Shown one piece after another: positions 25,854-33,668 of a stretch of DNA of 64,000 nt. The notes under the pieces were generated by a model that saw only the letters and a list, made by a program, of their open reading frames with translations, made no database searches and had not been told where the DNA came from. This DNA comes from Candidatus Nitrosotalea okcheonensis (GTDB lineage Archaea > Thermoproteota > Nitrososphaeria > Nitrososphaerales > Nitrosopumilaceae). Every line of letters begins with the position of its first letter. Within the stretch, counting starts at the first letter, position 1. The position numbers and the translations under genes were made by a program. The DNA is taken from contig NZ_LT841358.1 in NCBI RefSeq assembly GCF_900177045.1, positions 203,073 to 267,072 on the forward strand, given 5' to 3'.

Positions 25854-27245
25854 CTATTCTACGTGATGGAATGGTACAAGCTGGTCATAATATCTAACAG
25901 ACTTGACATTTACAAATTCAAGCATTCCATATCTTGAGAGTTCCCGACCAAATCCACTCTGCTTGACTCCTCCAAATGGAACCCGCGGATCAGATATGAC
26001 TACGTTATTCACAGTCACAATGCCTGATTCTATCAATCTAGATAATTTTTCCGCTCTGTCAAGATTCTGAGTCCATATGCTTGCTCCAAGACCATATTGT
26101 GACGAGTTTGCAAGCCTTATTGCCTCAGCCTCATCTTCAACCACAGTCACAGGTGCCACAGGCCCAAATACCTCCTCGTGTGCCACTGCCATATCAGGAG
26201 TTATGTTGTCAAGTACAGTAGGTGCGTAAAAATAGCCCTTGTCTCGCAGTCGTTTGCCTCCTGTAAGAACCCTGGCACCTTTTGCTACAGCGTCTTTTAC
26301 CATAGCCTCAATCCTATGCAGACCATCAGCATTTACAAGAGGACCAATGTCAGTGCTATCAGACATTGGGTCTCCCACGTTTAGTTTTGCAGTCTTTTGT
26401 ACAAATTGTTCGATGAATTCTTTTGCGATATTTTTTACTACAAAGAACCTCTTTGATGCAATGCAGCTCTGACCACAGTTGATGAATCGACCCTTTACTG
26501 CCCCAGTTGATGCCTTGTCAACATCGGCATCAGAACAGACTATGAAAGGATCACTTCCACCAAGTTCTAGAACACATTTCTTGATTTGCGATGTTGCCCT
26601 CTGCGCAACCCTTGCGCCAACAACATTGCTGCCAGTAAATGTTACCGCATTAATATTAGAATCAATTAATTTTTCAGCCATGCTAGAATCACTTACCAGT
26701 GTTTGAAATATACCTTCAGGAAATCCAGTCTTTACAAACAGGTTTTCCATTTCAATACCGCATTGCATGGTAGCACTTGCAGGTTTTAGTACAATTGTAT
26801 TTCCAGCCATAAGCGATGGAGCAGCAAATCTCAATGCCTGCCAATATGGAAAGTTCCATGGCATTATACTTGCAATGACACCAATTGGCTCAAATGCAAC
26901 AAAACTCTTTCTTGCATCAGTGTTTATTACTTCGGTGTTTAGAAATGTCTCTCCATTGTCACCATAAAACTCCATCACCCATGCACATTTTTCCACTTCG
27001 GAAAGAGATTCTTTGAGTGGTTTTCCCATCTCTTGGGTAGCTACTTTTGCAAGAGATTCCTTGTTCTTTCTGAGTTCCAGAGATAAAAGATGCAATAATG
27101 TTGCCCTATTTTTAGAGTCAGACTTCCATGTGGCAAATGCCTCTCGTGCCTTGCCTACCTTATTTTTCAGATCTGCTTCTGTTATATTTTGATATTCATG
27201 TATGACATCCTCGGTGACAGGATTTATTGTACGAATCGTCATCAT
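25854..27245 (-). CDS. Aldehyde dehydrogenase, succinate-semialdehyde type
   Basis: 463 aa. NAD(P)-dependent ALDH with MPWNFP (129-133), FTGS (203-206), catalytic Glu227 (ELGG), catalytic Cys261 (GQSC) and EEVFGP. The overall length and N-terminal TINPxTEDVI fit the succinate-semialdehyde dehydrogenase group. In Nitrososphaerota it could act on semialdehydes of the hydroxypropionate/hydroxybutyrate cycle or on PHA breakdown products. It is divergent from the phasin-AbrB gene, sharing a 51-bp promoter region, which suggests linkage to PHA metabolism. Confidence 0.85.
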   Translation of the reverse strand: MMTIRTINPVTEDVIHEYQNITEADLKNKVGKAREAFATWKSDSKNRATLLHLLSLELRKNKESLAKVATQEMGKPLKESLSEVEKCAWVMEFYGDNGETFLNTEVINTDARKSFVAFEPIGVIASIMPWNFPYWQALRFAAPSLMAGNTIVLKPASATMQCGIEMENLFVKTGFPEGIFQTLVSDSSMAEKLIDSNINAVTFTGSNVVGARVAQRATSQIKKCVLELGGSDPFIVCSDADVDKASTGAVKGRFINCGQSCIASKRFFVVKNIAKEFIEQFVQKTAKLNVGDPMSDSTDIGPLVNADGLHRIEAMVKDAVAKGARVLTGGKRLRDKGYFYAPTVLDNITPDMAVAHEEVFGPVAPVTVVEDEAEAIRLANSSQYGLGASIWTQNLDRAEKLSRLIESGIVTVNNVVISDPRVPFGGVKQSGFGRELSRYGMLEFVNVKSVRYYDQLVPFHHVE

Positions 27246-27296
27246 TTGTGATATTAAACAATAGCATTATATACCTTTGGTTGGTTATCATTACCA

Positions 27297-27716
27297 ATGA
27301 CTGGTAACTATGACCAACCTGACCCATCGGCTATCTTTAGAGAATGGATCCAGCGAAGTGGCAAGGCTCAGATGGATTTTATGAGAACATTTGGCGACAT
27401 GATGAATCGCACAAACCAAACAAATCCACTGGACACACTAAAAGAGATGGCGGACAAGACCACCAAGACGCAAACAGACTTTTTACAAACTTTTGCAGAG
27501 AGTGGATCAAAGGCCATGTACAATTGGTTCAATCTTGCACAAAATTTGCCCCAGTTTTCGTCATGGGGGGCATTCAAGACATCAGTTGGGAGCAATGGCA
27601 GAATTTCCATACCCGAAGCAGAAAGGGAAGCAATTGGGATCAAGGAAAACGATCTGGTCCAAGTGATTGTAGTTCCAATTCATAAAAGTAATTCACGACA
27701 GGAGGTGAAAAAATGA
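27297..27716 (+). CDS. Phasin-like protein fused to an AbrB DNA-binding domain
   Basis: 139 aa. Residues 1-95 are amphipathic helices with repeated Phe/Met faces (AQMDFMRTFGDMM, KTQTDFLQTFAESGSKAMYNWF), phasin-like. Residues about 97-130 are an AbrB/SpoVT swapped hairpin (SVGSNGRISIPEAEREAIGIKENDLVQV). Haloarchaeal PHA clusters carry a separate AbrB-like PhaR and phasin PhaP; here the two appear fused. Granule binding and gene control may thus sit on one chain. It overlaps the next phasin gene by 4 bp. Confidence 0.8.
   Translation: MTGNYDQPDPSAIFREWIQRSGKAQMDFMRTFGDMMNRTNQTNPLDTLKEMADKTTKTQTDFLQTFAESGSKAMYNWFNLAQNLPQFSSWGAFKTSVGSNGRISIPEAEREAIGIKENDLVQVIVVPIHKSNSRQEVKK
27700..27707 (+). promoter_or_regulatory. 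Strong Shine-Dalgarno for the downstream phasin
   Basis: AGGAGGTG, 5 bp before the ATG at 27713 and inside the end of the upstream gene. It suggests high translation of the phasin, as expected for a granule coat protein. Confidence 0.6.
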
Positions 27717-28126
27717 GCAAGACAGAAACAAAAGAAACATACGCAGTATACAAGCAGAATGTGAACCGATATTTTGAAGAGGCAGAAAAGAATGTCACAC
27801 AATACATACAAGCAGTCTCAAATCTACAGCAAGAATTTGCAACAGCATACAAAAATGCGGTAGAAACAGCAATTGAGTTCCAGCAAGAGGCAGCAGCAAA
27901 GAGTGGTTTTACAGCAAACCTTCCACCAACTTACCTCAAAGCAATAAATGATGCAACTGAGGAGATAGTAAAAACAAGTTCAGTACAAAACAAAGCAGTA
28001 TTGGCAGCAATGGAAGCAGCAAGACAAAACCTCAAGACATTCAATGACAACCTAAAGGCATTCACAACAATGGATGCAAATATACTGCAATCATGGTTCT
28101 CAGCATGGACTCCAAGCAAGAACTAG
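27713..28126 (+). CDS. Phasin (PHA granule-associated protein)
   Basis: 137 aa, almost entirely helical with small and aromatic residues; the pattern AVYKQNVNRYFEEAEKN, NLQQEF and KTFNDNLKAFTTMD resembles PhaP-type phasins. It coats PHA granules in the cytoplasm. A close paralogue lies at 62044 with the same length and ending (IQSWFSxWxPxxN). It is co-transcribed with the phasin-AbrB fusion and converges on phaC. Confidence 0.75.
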   Translation: MSKTETKETYAVYKQNVNRYFEEAEKNVTQYIQAVSNLQQEFATAYKNAVETAIEFQQEAAAKSGFTANLPPTYLKAINDATEEIVKTSSVQNKAVLAAMEAARQNLKTFNDNLKAFTTMDANILQSWFSAWTPSKN

Positions 28127-28147
28127 ACCATTAATTTTTCAATTTTT

Positions 28148-29218
28148 TTATTTTTCAGATCTTTCTCCCAGCCATTTGGCAAATTCTGGGAGAACCTTTT
28201 TTTGAGAAAATGAGCTTGCGATCATGCCCACATGTCCAGTTGGATATATCTTGAGCGTCTTGTCTTCGCTTGATACTGCATAGTGAATAGGCATACTGCA
28301 TTCGGGGGAGACCAAGTGATCGCCTACTGCAACCTGTGTAAGTAACGGCATGGAAATATTTTTCAAGGACACCTGCCTTCCTCCCACATACATTTTGTTA
28401 TTTATCAGAAGGTTTTCCTGGTAAATGTCCCTTATCCATTGTCGGTACAATTCCCCTGGAATTGGAGGGGTATCTGAGACCCATTTCTCCACCCGGATAA
28501 AGTTTTCAACGTATTCCTGGTCATGGATGTTTTTGAAGAAATTAAGGTATTTTTCAAAGCCTTGTTCAAAGGGTTTGAGAATTGAAAAAACATAATACAT
28601 CAATTCAGGGGGCATGTTACCCAGAGTATCTACTAGCTTGTCAACATCCATGTGTTTTGCCAAGTTTGACACTACGGTGCTGTCTCTCCTACCATCAATC
28701 ACTGGAGCAGTCAGAGTCAGGTTTTTGACTTTTTTAGGATAAAGGGCAGAATATACTGTAGACAGTGTACCACCAGTGCAATAGCCTTGCAGAGATACTG
28801 CATCAGACAAGGTTTCTTTCCTTACAAAATCAATACAGTTGTCCATGTAACCGTTGACATAGTCATCAAATCCCTCGTGTCGATTTATTGGAGTTGGTGT
28901 TCCCCAATCAATCAAGTAGACATCAATTCCTTGATTCAGCAAATGTTTTACCCAGCTCTTTTTTGGATGTATATCTAAGATATGAAATCTGTTTATCAGT
29001 GCATATGCAATCACTAGTGGTGTCTTTAGTTGTCTTGAAACCAATGGATTGAAGTGAAGTAGTCGAATCTTTCCTTCAGAATATACAACCTCATGCGGAG
29101 TTACTTCAAGATCAATCTCATCAAGAGATTTGGCAAGATTTGGCGCCTCAAGTATGTTCTTGTTTAGTTTGATAAACTCTGCCAACATTTGCGGGTCTAC
29201 TTTAATTTCATTGGCCAT
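28148..29218 (-). CDS. phaC: PHA synthase catalytic subunit, class III
   Basis: 356 aa, the usual class III length. The lipase-like box is GYCTGG with catalytic Cys147; Asp300 (VAVGDHLVSP) and His329 (PTGHVGM) complete the triad, almost the same numbering as the Allochromatium enzyme. It polymerises 3-hydroxyacyl-CoA into PHA on granules. The partner phaE lies upstream, overlapping by 11 bp. Monomer could come from hydroxybutyryl-CoA of the carbon-fixation cycle, an inference since no phaA/phaB gene is in the window. Confidence 0.93.
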   Translation of the reverse strand: MANEIKVDPQMLAEFIKLNKNILEAPNLAKSLDEIDLEVTPHEVVYSEGKIRLLHFNPLVSRQLKTPLVIAYALINRFHILDIHPKKSWVKHLLNQGIDVYLIDWGTPTPINRHEGFDDYVNGYMDNCIDFVRKETLSDAVSLQGYCTGGTLSTVYSALYPKKVKNLTLTAPVIDGRRDSTVVSNLAKHMDVDKLVDTLGNMPPELMYYVFSILKPFEQGFEKYLNFFKNIHDQEYVENFIRVEKWVSDTPPIPGELYRQWIRDIYQENLLINNKMYVGGRQVSLKNISMPLLTQVAVGDHLVSPECSMPIHYAVSSEDKTLKIYPTGHVGMIASSFSQKKVLPEFAKWLGERSEK

Positions 29219-29786
29219 TTGAAGTTCCTCCCTTGTTTACTATTTTTTCAAGTTTGGCAACTCTTTTTCGCAAAGAGTGTAATTCTTTGTACACTTCATC
29301 CATGTCCTTCTTTGTGGGCATGTTTGCGCTTTCAAGCAGTGTGGATGCCATGTTGTTCCAGTGTTTGGCAATCTCAAGTTCGCTTGATACGAGTTTGCCA
29401 AAGTTCTCTGCAAATTCAGCAGAATCAAAAAGTCTTGTAAAATAATTTTCAAATATATCAATCCATATGCGTTTTGATGCCTCCATGTGTTCTACATCAT
29501 TTGGAAGTTCCGGTACCTTTCTGGCATATTCTTTCTGTGCCTCATTCCATGTATCTGAGAGTTGCTTATAGTATCCAGACAGTCTAGTGTTAAACTCTGC
29601 CATGTCTTCATTAATTTCGATGGTTTCCGTGCTTAGGGTTTTGGCGTTTATTGCAAATTTTCTAAATGGTCCCGTGGCCGCAAGTGATTGTTGCCTGTTT
29701 GACATCAGGTACAACAAGTCGGTCCAAAAAAGGGAATTGTGTTTATAGTTTGCCAACGATTTTTTAAAGTCAGGCGGAATGGACAT
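29208..29786 (-). CDS. phaE: PHA synthase subunit PhaE
   Basis: 192 aa, helical, shorter than bacterial PhaE (about 350 aa) as is typical for archaeal versions. A central WNEAQKEYARKV and WIDIFENYFTRLFDSAEFAENFGKLVSSELE region matches the PhaE core, and the C-terminal SLRKRVAKLEK is the conserved family ending. It overlaps phaC by 11 bp and is required to activate it in class III systems. Confidence 0.85.
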   Translation of the reverse strand: MSIPPDFKKSLANYKHNSLFWTDLLYLMSNRQQSLAATGPFRKFAINAKTLSTETIEINEDMAEFNTRLSGYYKQLSDTWNEAQKEYARKVPELPNDVEHMEASKRIWIDIFENYFTRLFDSAEFAENFGKLVSSELEIAKHWNNMASTLLESANMPTKKDMDEVYKELHSLRKRVAKLEKIVNKGGTSNGQ

Positions 29787-29884
29787 GAGAGGTAGAATAG
29801 ATTAGTGCTCTATACATATAGAGATTGCTAGCTAAATGTAAATGCAACAAATTGTTAAAAGGATGTACCTCATAAACAATATCA

Positions 29885-30316
29885 GTGTTAAAATCAGAAC
29901 CCCAAGAAAAGGCAGATGTCAGACATTCCCTTTCGGTATGCGACGTAATGAGGGATAATACAAATGAAGTAATAATGAAAATAGAGGGTTTGCTGCCTTC
30001 ATATATTGAAAATTTTGCAGATTTGCAGGAAGAAAGCTTGCGCATTGCAAGGGACTTTTTTGGCACATGCTATATTGCAGAAAAAGAATTTCTTGACAAC
30101 ATGGGAGTTGACCAAAAAGCAATAGAAACATTTGACAAGTGCTTTAAAATAATAACAAAGACTACCTTGTCAGAGATAGACATGATGAGTAGTTTTCAAA
30201 AAACACTTGTCAAAAACACCATGTCTGCAATGAAATCATATGATGATTATGTCAAGCTAGCTCTGTCATCTTATGCAAAGATGCTTGAATACGTCACGAC
30301 CATGACTAAGACGTGA
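29885..30316 (+). CDS. Helical phasin-like protein, divergent from phaE
   Basis: 143 aa from GTG 29885 (an ATG at 29949 would give a shorter product). Helices are amphipathic with a run of Phe/Met/Tyr (MMSSFQKTLVKNTMSAMKSYDDYVKLALSSYAKMLEY). It lies within the PHA locus between phaE and the hydrolase gene, so a granule-associated role is likely, but the family is not firmly identified. Confidence 0.6.
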   Translation: MLKSEPQEKADVRHSLSVCDVMRDNTNEVIMKIEGLLPSYIENFADLQEESLRIARDFFGTCYIAEKEFLDNMGVDQKAIETFDKCFKIITKTTLSEIDMMSSFQKTLVKNTMSAMKSYDDYVKLALSSYAKMLEYVTTMTKT

Positions 30317-30413
30317 TCGCACTACCGATCTTTTTAGTGAACATTGCTTTACTAATGTTGTCATAAGAAATATCGCTAAAAACTTATTTTGTTTGCAAGA
30401 CTTTCAGTGACGG

Positions 30414-31205
30414 ATGAAGGAAAAATTTATCGTCATAAACAGAAACAGTATCAGATATTTAGAGGATGGTAGTCAGTCTGATCGCAATCTAATTCTTTTA
30501 CATGGACTTGGTGGATATGCAGAAAGGTGGAGCAATATCATGCCTTATCTGAATAAAAAGTATCATATTTTTGCACCTGATATAATCGGGTATGGTCAGA
30601 GCGACAAACCTTCCGTTGATTACACTCCCGAATTTTTTATAAAATTTGTTTTTGACTTTATTGAATCACTTGGCATAAAAAAGACATTCATGATTGGTAC
30701 GTCACTTGGAGGTCAGATAACTGCAGAATGTGCCGCTGTCCAAAATTCTGTAATTGAAAAAATAGTTCTCATCTCTCCTGCAGGGATAATGAAAAAATCC
30801 ACCCCAACACTTGATGCATATACGATGGCCGCATTATACCCAAACAAGGACTCGGTGAAAAATGCATACCAGATGATGATAGGCCCTGGCATGCAAGTAT
30901 CAGAGATATCAATAGAGAGGTTTGTCAATAATATGTCAAGACCAAATGCAAAGATGGTATTCTTGTCTACTCTTCTAGGATTAAAGAATGCACCTGATAT
31001 TTTTGAGAAGCTCTCAAAGATAGACATTCCCACATTGGTAATTTGGGGTAATGAAGATAAGCTGATACCTTTCGAGTATTCACACCAGTTTGTTTCGCGA
31101 ATCAAAAACTGTGAGTTTATGCCAATGGAAGGATGCGGGCATTCTCCATATGTTGAGAAACCAGAAAAACTTGCAGAAATCATCATCAAGTTTCTATCAA
31201 AATAA
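30414..31205 (+). CDS. Alpha/beta hydrolase
   Basis: 263 aa with oxyanion motif HGLGGYAERW, nucleophile Ser97 (GTSLGG), Asp215 (WGNEDKLIP) and His243 (GCGHSPY), an intact triad. It resembles meta-cleavage-product or esterase-type hydrolases. Its position next to phaE-phaC and phasin-like genes makes PHA oligomer or thioester hydrolysis a reasonable guess; there is no depolymerase lipase-box variant to prove this. Confidence 0.82.
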   Translation: MKEKFIVINRNSIRYLEDGSQSDRNLILLHGLGGYAERWSNIMPYLNKKYHIFAPDIIGYGQSDKPSVDYTPEFFIKFVFDFIESLGIKKTFMIGTSLGGQITAECAAVQNSVIEKIVLISPAGIMKKSTPTLDAYTMAALYPNKDSVKNAYQMMIGPGMQVSEISIERFVNNMSRPNAKMVFLSTLLGLKNAPDIFEKLSKIDIPTLVIWGNEDKLIPFEYSHQFVSRIKNCEFMPMEGCGHSPYVEKPEKLAEIIIKFLSK

Positions 31206-31312
31206 GATTATAATTACAAATCACACATGAGAATCATAATCAATGTAAATAAGGATGATTTTCTAGTTATAGATATGCGCTACAGCCTTTTAAAAAAGAG
31301 ACACCATAGGTC

Positions 31313-32122
31313 ATGAACATGTTTCTTGCAGACAAGACATTGGAGGAAATTTTACCCCAATCAATACTTTCCACGCCAATGGTGAGCATCAGAGTAAACG
31401 ATACATTATGTGAAGCAGCGTCACTTCTTCCTCATCATCTTGAGACATTGACAGATTCACTTGTTGCTACAAGCGATGACATACCAGTAGGCATAGTAGG
31501 CGGGATTGAGGTTTTAGATAATATCCTAAAAAATCAGACTGCTGATTTTCTTGACAAGACAAAGATAGGAGACTCGATGAGTAGAAAGATTGTCATTATG
31601 AGTCCAAAGGATAAATTTTCAGAATTGATAAAACGGTGGTCGCAGACCAGAAGGGCATTTGCCATAATACCAAACCAGTATTACGGATATTCAGTCATAT
31701 CAGCAAGAAAGATCCTTGAAGTGGGGACAACATTTCAAGTAAACTCTACCATTTCTGACATTCCAAGAAAAAAGATAGTCACATTTCACAAAGAGGATAC
31801 GGTAAGGCAAATAATTCAGAGAATGTTTGACAACAATACTCGTAAGCTTGTACTTGACGGCACTTGTTCTTTTATCAACGACCGTATAATAATACAGAAA
31901 CTGGTCAGAGAGTTTGAATGTCTCAGAAACGGACAAGACTTTTTGGCAATGAGTGGAGACATTTTCAGTCTAGAACAGGTAAAAAACACACCAGATGACA
32001 TTACAATTACTGATGCATGTAAAATTATGCAGGATATGAAATCCCCATACTTAAAGAGTCAGAATAACATAATCAGCCCATGGGACATGGTATTTGCTCT
32101 TGCCTCTGCAAACTTGTCATAG
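31313..32122 (+). CDS. CBS-domain protein
   Basis: 269 aa. Two or more CBS-like repeats: ILSTPMVSIRVNDTLCEAASLL...DIPVGIVGGIEVLD, IGDSMSRKIVIMSPKDKFSELI, and ISDIPRKKIVTFHKEDTVRQIIQRMFDNNTRKLVLDG. CBS pairs bind adenine nucleotides and act as energy sensors. There is no attached enzyme domain. A 29-codon frame (31227-31316) overlaps its start by an ATGA and may be a leader or chance. Start codon chosen as ATG 31313. Confidence 0.75.
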   Translation: MNMFLADKTLEEILPQSILSTPMVSIRVNDTLCEAASLLPHHLETLTDSLVATSDDIPVGIVGGIEVLDNILKNQTADFLDKTKIGDSMSRKIVIMSPKDKFSELIKRWSQTRRAFAIIPNQYYGYSVISARKILEVGTTFQVNSTISDIPRKKIVTFHKEDTVRQIIQRMFDNNTRKLVLDGTCSFINDRIIIQKLVREFECLRNGQDFLAMSGDIFSLEQVKNTPDDITITDACKIMQDMKSPYLKSQNNIISPWDMVFALASANLS

Positions 32123-32153
32123 TTTAAAATTACAATATTTTCACATACAGCAA

Positions 32154-32585
32154 ATGGTGAAAGGTGTAGAACCAAAAAATGAGGGCAGGACAAGATTTGC
32201 TACAAATCACAAGATTCTGATTTTTTGTTTATTTTTTCTTGCCATTACAGGTACCATGTGCTATTTCATAGATGACAGAAAAGAAGCATATGAAGCAAAG
32301 TGGCTGATAGTATCCACTGCATGGTATATTACAATCAGTTTTAGTATCATAGCAGTATTCAAGAAGGCAAGAATTGGATATCTAACCGCCGGCATACTTT
32401 CATGGATAACACTGGCGCTATGGATGCTTGACAATTCCCATGTCATATTTGGCATATCATTTTTTGCAACCAAGCCAAACATGATAATGATAGTAAGAAA
32501 TTTCATAGGATCTGCAATAGCATCTCTGGGCATCATATCTTCTCATAATGCATTTCACAAAATTTTAAGATGTAGGATGAATTAG
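32154..32585 (+). CDS. Four-helix membrane protein
   Basis: 143 aa from ATG 32154; the longer frame from 32094 would overlap the CBS gene and lacks support. After a charged N-terminus, four hydrophobic segments follow (FCLFFLAITGTMCYF, LIVSTAWYITISFSIIAVF, YLTAGILSWITLALW, MIMIVRNFIGSAIASLGII). No family recognised. The gap from the CBS gene is short, so it may be co-transcribed. Confidence 0.65.
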   Translation: MVKGVEPKNEGRTRFATNHKILIFCLFFLAITGTMCYFIDDRKEAYEAKWLIVSTAWYITISFSIIAVFKKARIGYLTAGILSWITLALWMLDNSHVIFGISFFATKPNMIMIVRNFIGSAIASLGIISSHNAFHKILRCRMN

Positions 32586-32769
32586 GATCCATTCGATGCA
32601 AGTAGATAATCAAAAACAAAGATACAAAACACAGCCACATAACCACCTAGAAACAGGAACTGGGCTCCATGTCAGAAATCTGAGAATTATAGAAGGCGTC
32701 AACAATCTACGATGTAATACATACTAGTAGAATGTTGGAGACATATAAGAGAAAAATGAAGAAAATATT
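32586..32769. other. Gene-free stretch
   Basis: No coding frame of note. The plus-strand TATA-like CATATAAG at 32742-32749 probably starts the RNA candidate that follows. Confidence 0.35.
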
Positions 32770-32771
32770 TG

Positions 32772-32860
32772 TCTTCCAAGGCGTGGGTTCTCTCAAGGGG
32801 AATCCCATGATCCGTTGAGACCTTATGAATGAGACTCATCAAATTAGTTTTCTTTTTTTA
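32772..32860 (+). ncRNA. Candidate small RNA with hairpin and T-run
   Basis: A TATA-like CATATAAG (32742-32749) lies about 25-30 bp before a structured stretch. TGGGTTCTC (32784-32792) pairs with GGGAA-T-CCCA (32798-32807), a 9-pair stem with one bulged T. A shorter ATGA/TCAT hairpin is near 32827-32840, followed by a T-rich run at 32848-32859 that would end transcription. There is no reading frame. The strand follows from the promoter and T-run order. Class unknown. Confidence 0.35.
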
Positions 32861-33082
32861 AGAATCTTTCTACTATTTTTTATCACTGAATTATTTCAAG
32901 TCTTCATTTGGATTTATTTTGGAACCCTGAAATGAATTAAATCCATAATGACGAGCCCTTGGGTTCTCTTGCTGACAGTCAGTGCGAGTCCGGGACATGT
33001 TGTGAGTAAAACTTGGCAGAAAATGTGCAGTAAGATGATCGGAGTAGCTACAAATTCATTTTCCTTAATTTTTTATTTTGAC
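32861..33082. other. Gene-free stretch with weak secondary structure
   Basis: Around 32950-33000 GAGCCC pairs with GGGTTC, and CTTGC with GCGAG around a GACAGTCA loop, suggesting structure. No TATA box is convincing, so no RNA gene is claimed. Confidence 0.3.
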
Positions 33083-33343
33083 CTAGTTTCTAGAATATTT
33101 TCCCATTAGAGTAGATTCTGTAATAATGTGCCCATCCATTGCCTTTTGGAGATCCGTTACACTTGATCCCTCAGTAAGATCTAATTCTGCATCCAACGCG
33201 TAAATTTTGATAAGGTATCTATGAGTACCTGACGGAGGACATGGGCCACCATACGCTGGTGTTTCAAAACCAGTACGTCCTTGTGGAAAATCAAACTTTT
33301 CACCTTTTGCAAATTCGGTCTTGGAAGAAGGAATGTTCCAAAC
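33083..33343 (-). pseudogene. Truncated PEBP (YbhB/YbcL-type) gene, C-terminal part
   Basis: 86 codons plus stop, open without a start. The sequence is clearly the C-terminal half of a phosphatidylethanolamine-binding protein (Raf-kinase-inhibitor-like) family member: VWNIPSSKTEF, TPAYGGPCPPSGTHRY, IKIYALDAELDL. The GGPCPPSGTHRY signature is intact. The N-terminal half, with the ligand-site DPDAP motif, is absent: coding ends exactly at the border of the 69-bp repeat at 33344. The piece looks recent because the frame has no other damage. Confidence 0.85.
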
Positions 33344-33412
33344 GGTACTGTTACTTTATAGGTTGTTTAAGCCTCATTTTTAGGAATGAACAACCGATAA
33401 AGAAACATCGCC
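33344..33412 (-). repeat. 69-bp repeat, copy 2 (truncates the PEBP gene)
   Basis: Exact reverse complement of 5646-5714. It replaces the N-terminal half of the PEBP gene and lies just upstream of the 68-aa gene at 33459, whose TATA-like TATTTTATTA follows it. An 8-bp word, CAAATAAG, flanks the ATCGCC end here and, in the same element orientation, the opposite (GGTACTG) end of copy 1. Confidence 0.8.
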
Positions 33413-33458
33413 CAAATAAGATAGTATTTTATTAGTTGTTTTATCATTATATGGTACC

Positions 33459-33665
33459 ATGAAAGACATCAATGAAATAATGCCAAAAGTTCCAAACATG
33501 AGATGGGGAGCACTGACCAATGCGTTTCCAACAAACGACAAGATAAAAGAAATGAATAAACTTTTTCCCCATGATGGTAGGTGGCATACAGTATTTGAAG
33601 AGCCAGAGCAGGTCTTCGTTGATGGTGTTAGAATATGGAAAAAAGATCTTACCAATCTGAGCTAA
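33459..33665 (+). CDS. Small 68-aa protein
   Basis: MKDINEIMPKVPNM then a soluble helix/strand mix ending EEPEQVFVDGVRIWKKDL. A TATA-like TATTTTATTA (about 33423-33432) lies about 30 bp before the ATG. No family recognised. It is convergent with the 270-aa gene at 33669, 3 bp apart. Confidence 0.55.
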   Translation: MKDINEIMPKVPNMRWGALTNAFPTNDKIKEMNKLFPHDGRWHTVFEEPEQVFVDGVRIWKKDLTNLS

Positions 33666-33668
33666 ACT

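Noticed and set aside
31227-31316. 29-codon frame overlapping the CBS gene start
   Set aside because: Too short for support, though the ATGA overlap is suggestive; mentioned only in the CBS entry.
32945-33000. Possible C/D or H/ACA guide RNA with GAGCCC/GGGTTC and CTTGC/GCGAG pairings
   Set aside because: Boxes are only approximate (ATGACGA instead of RTGATGA), no promoter is convincing and guide complementarity could not be tested.
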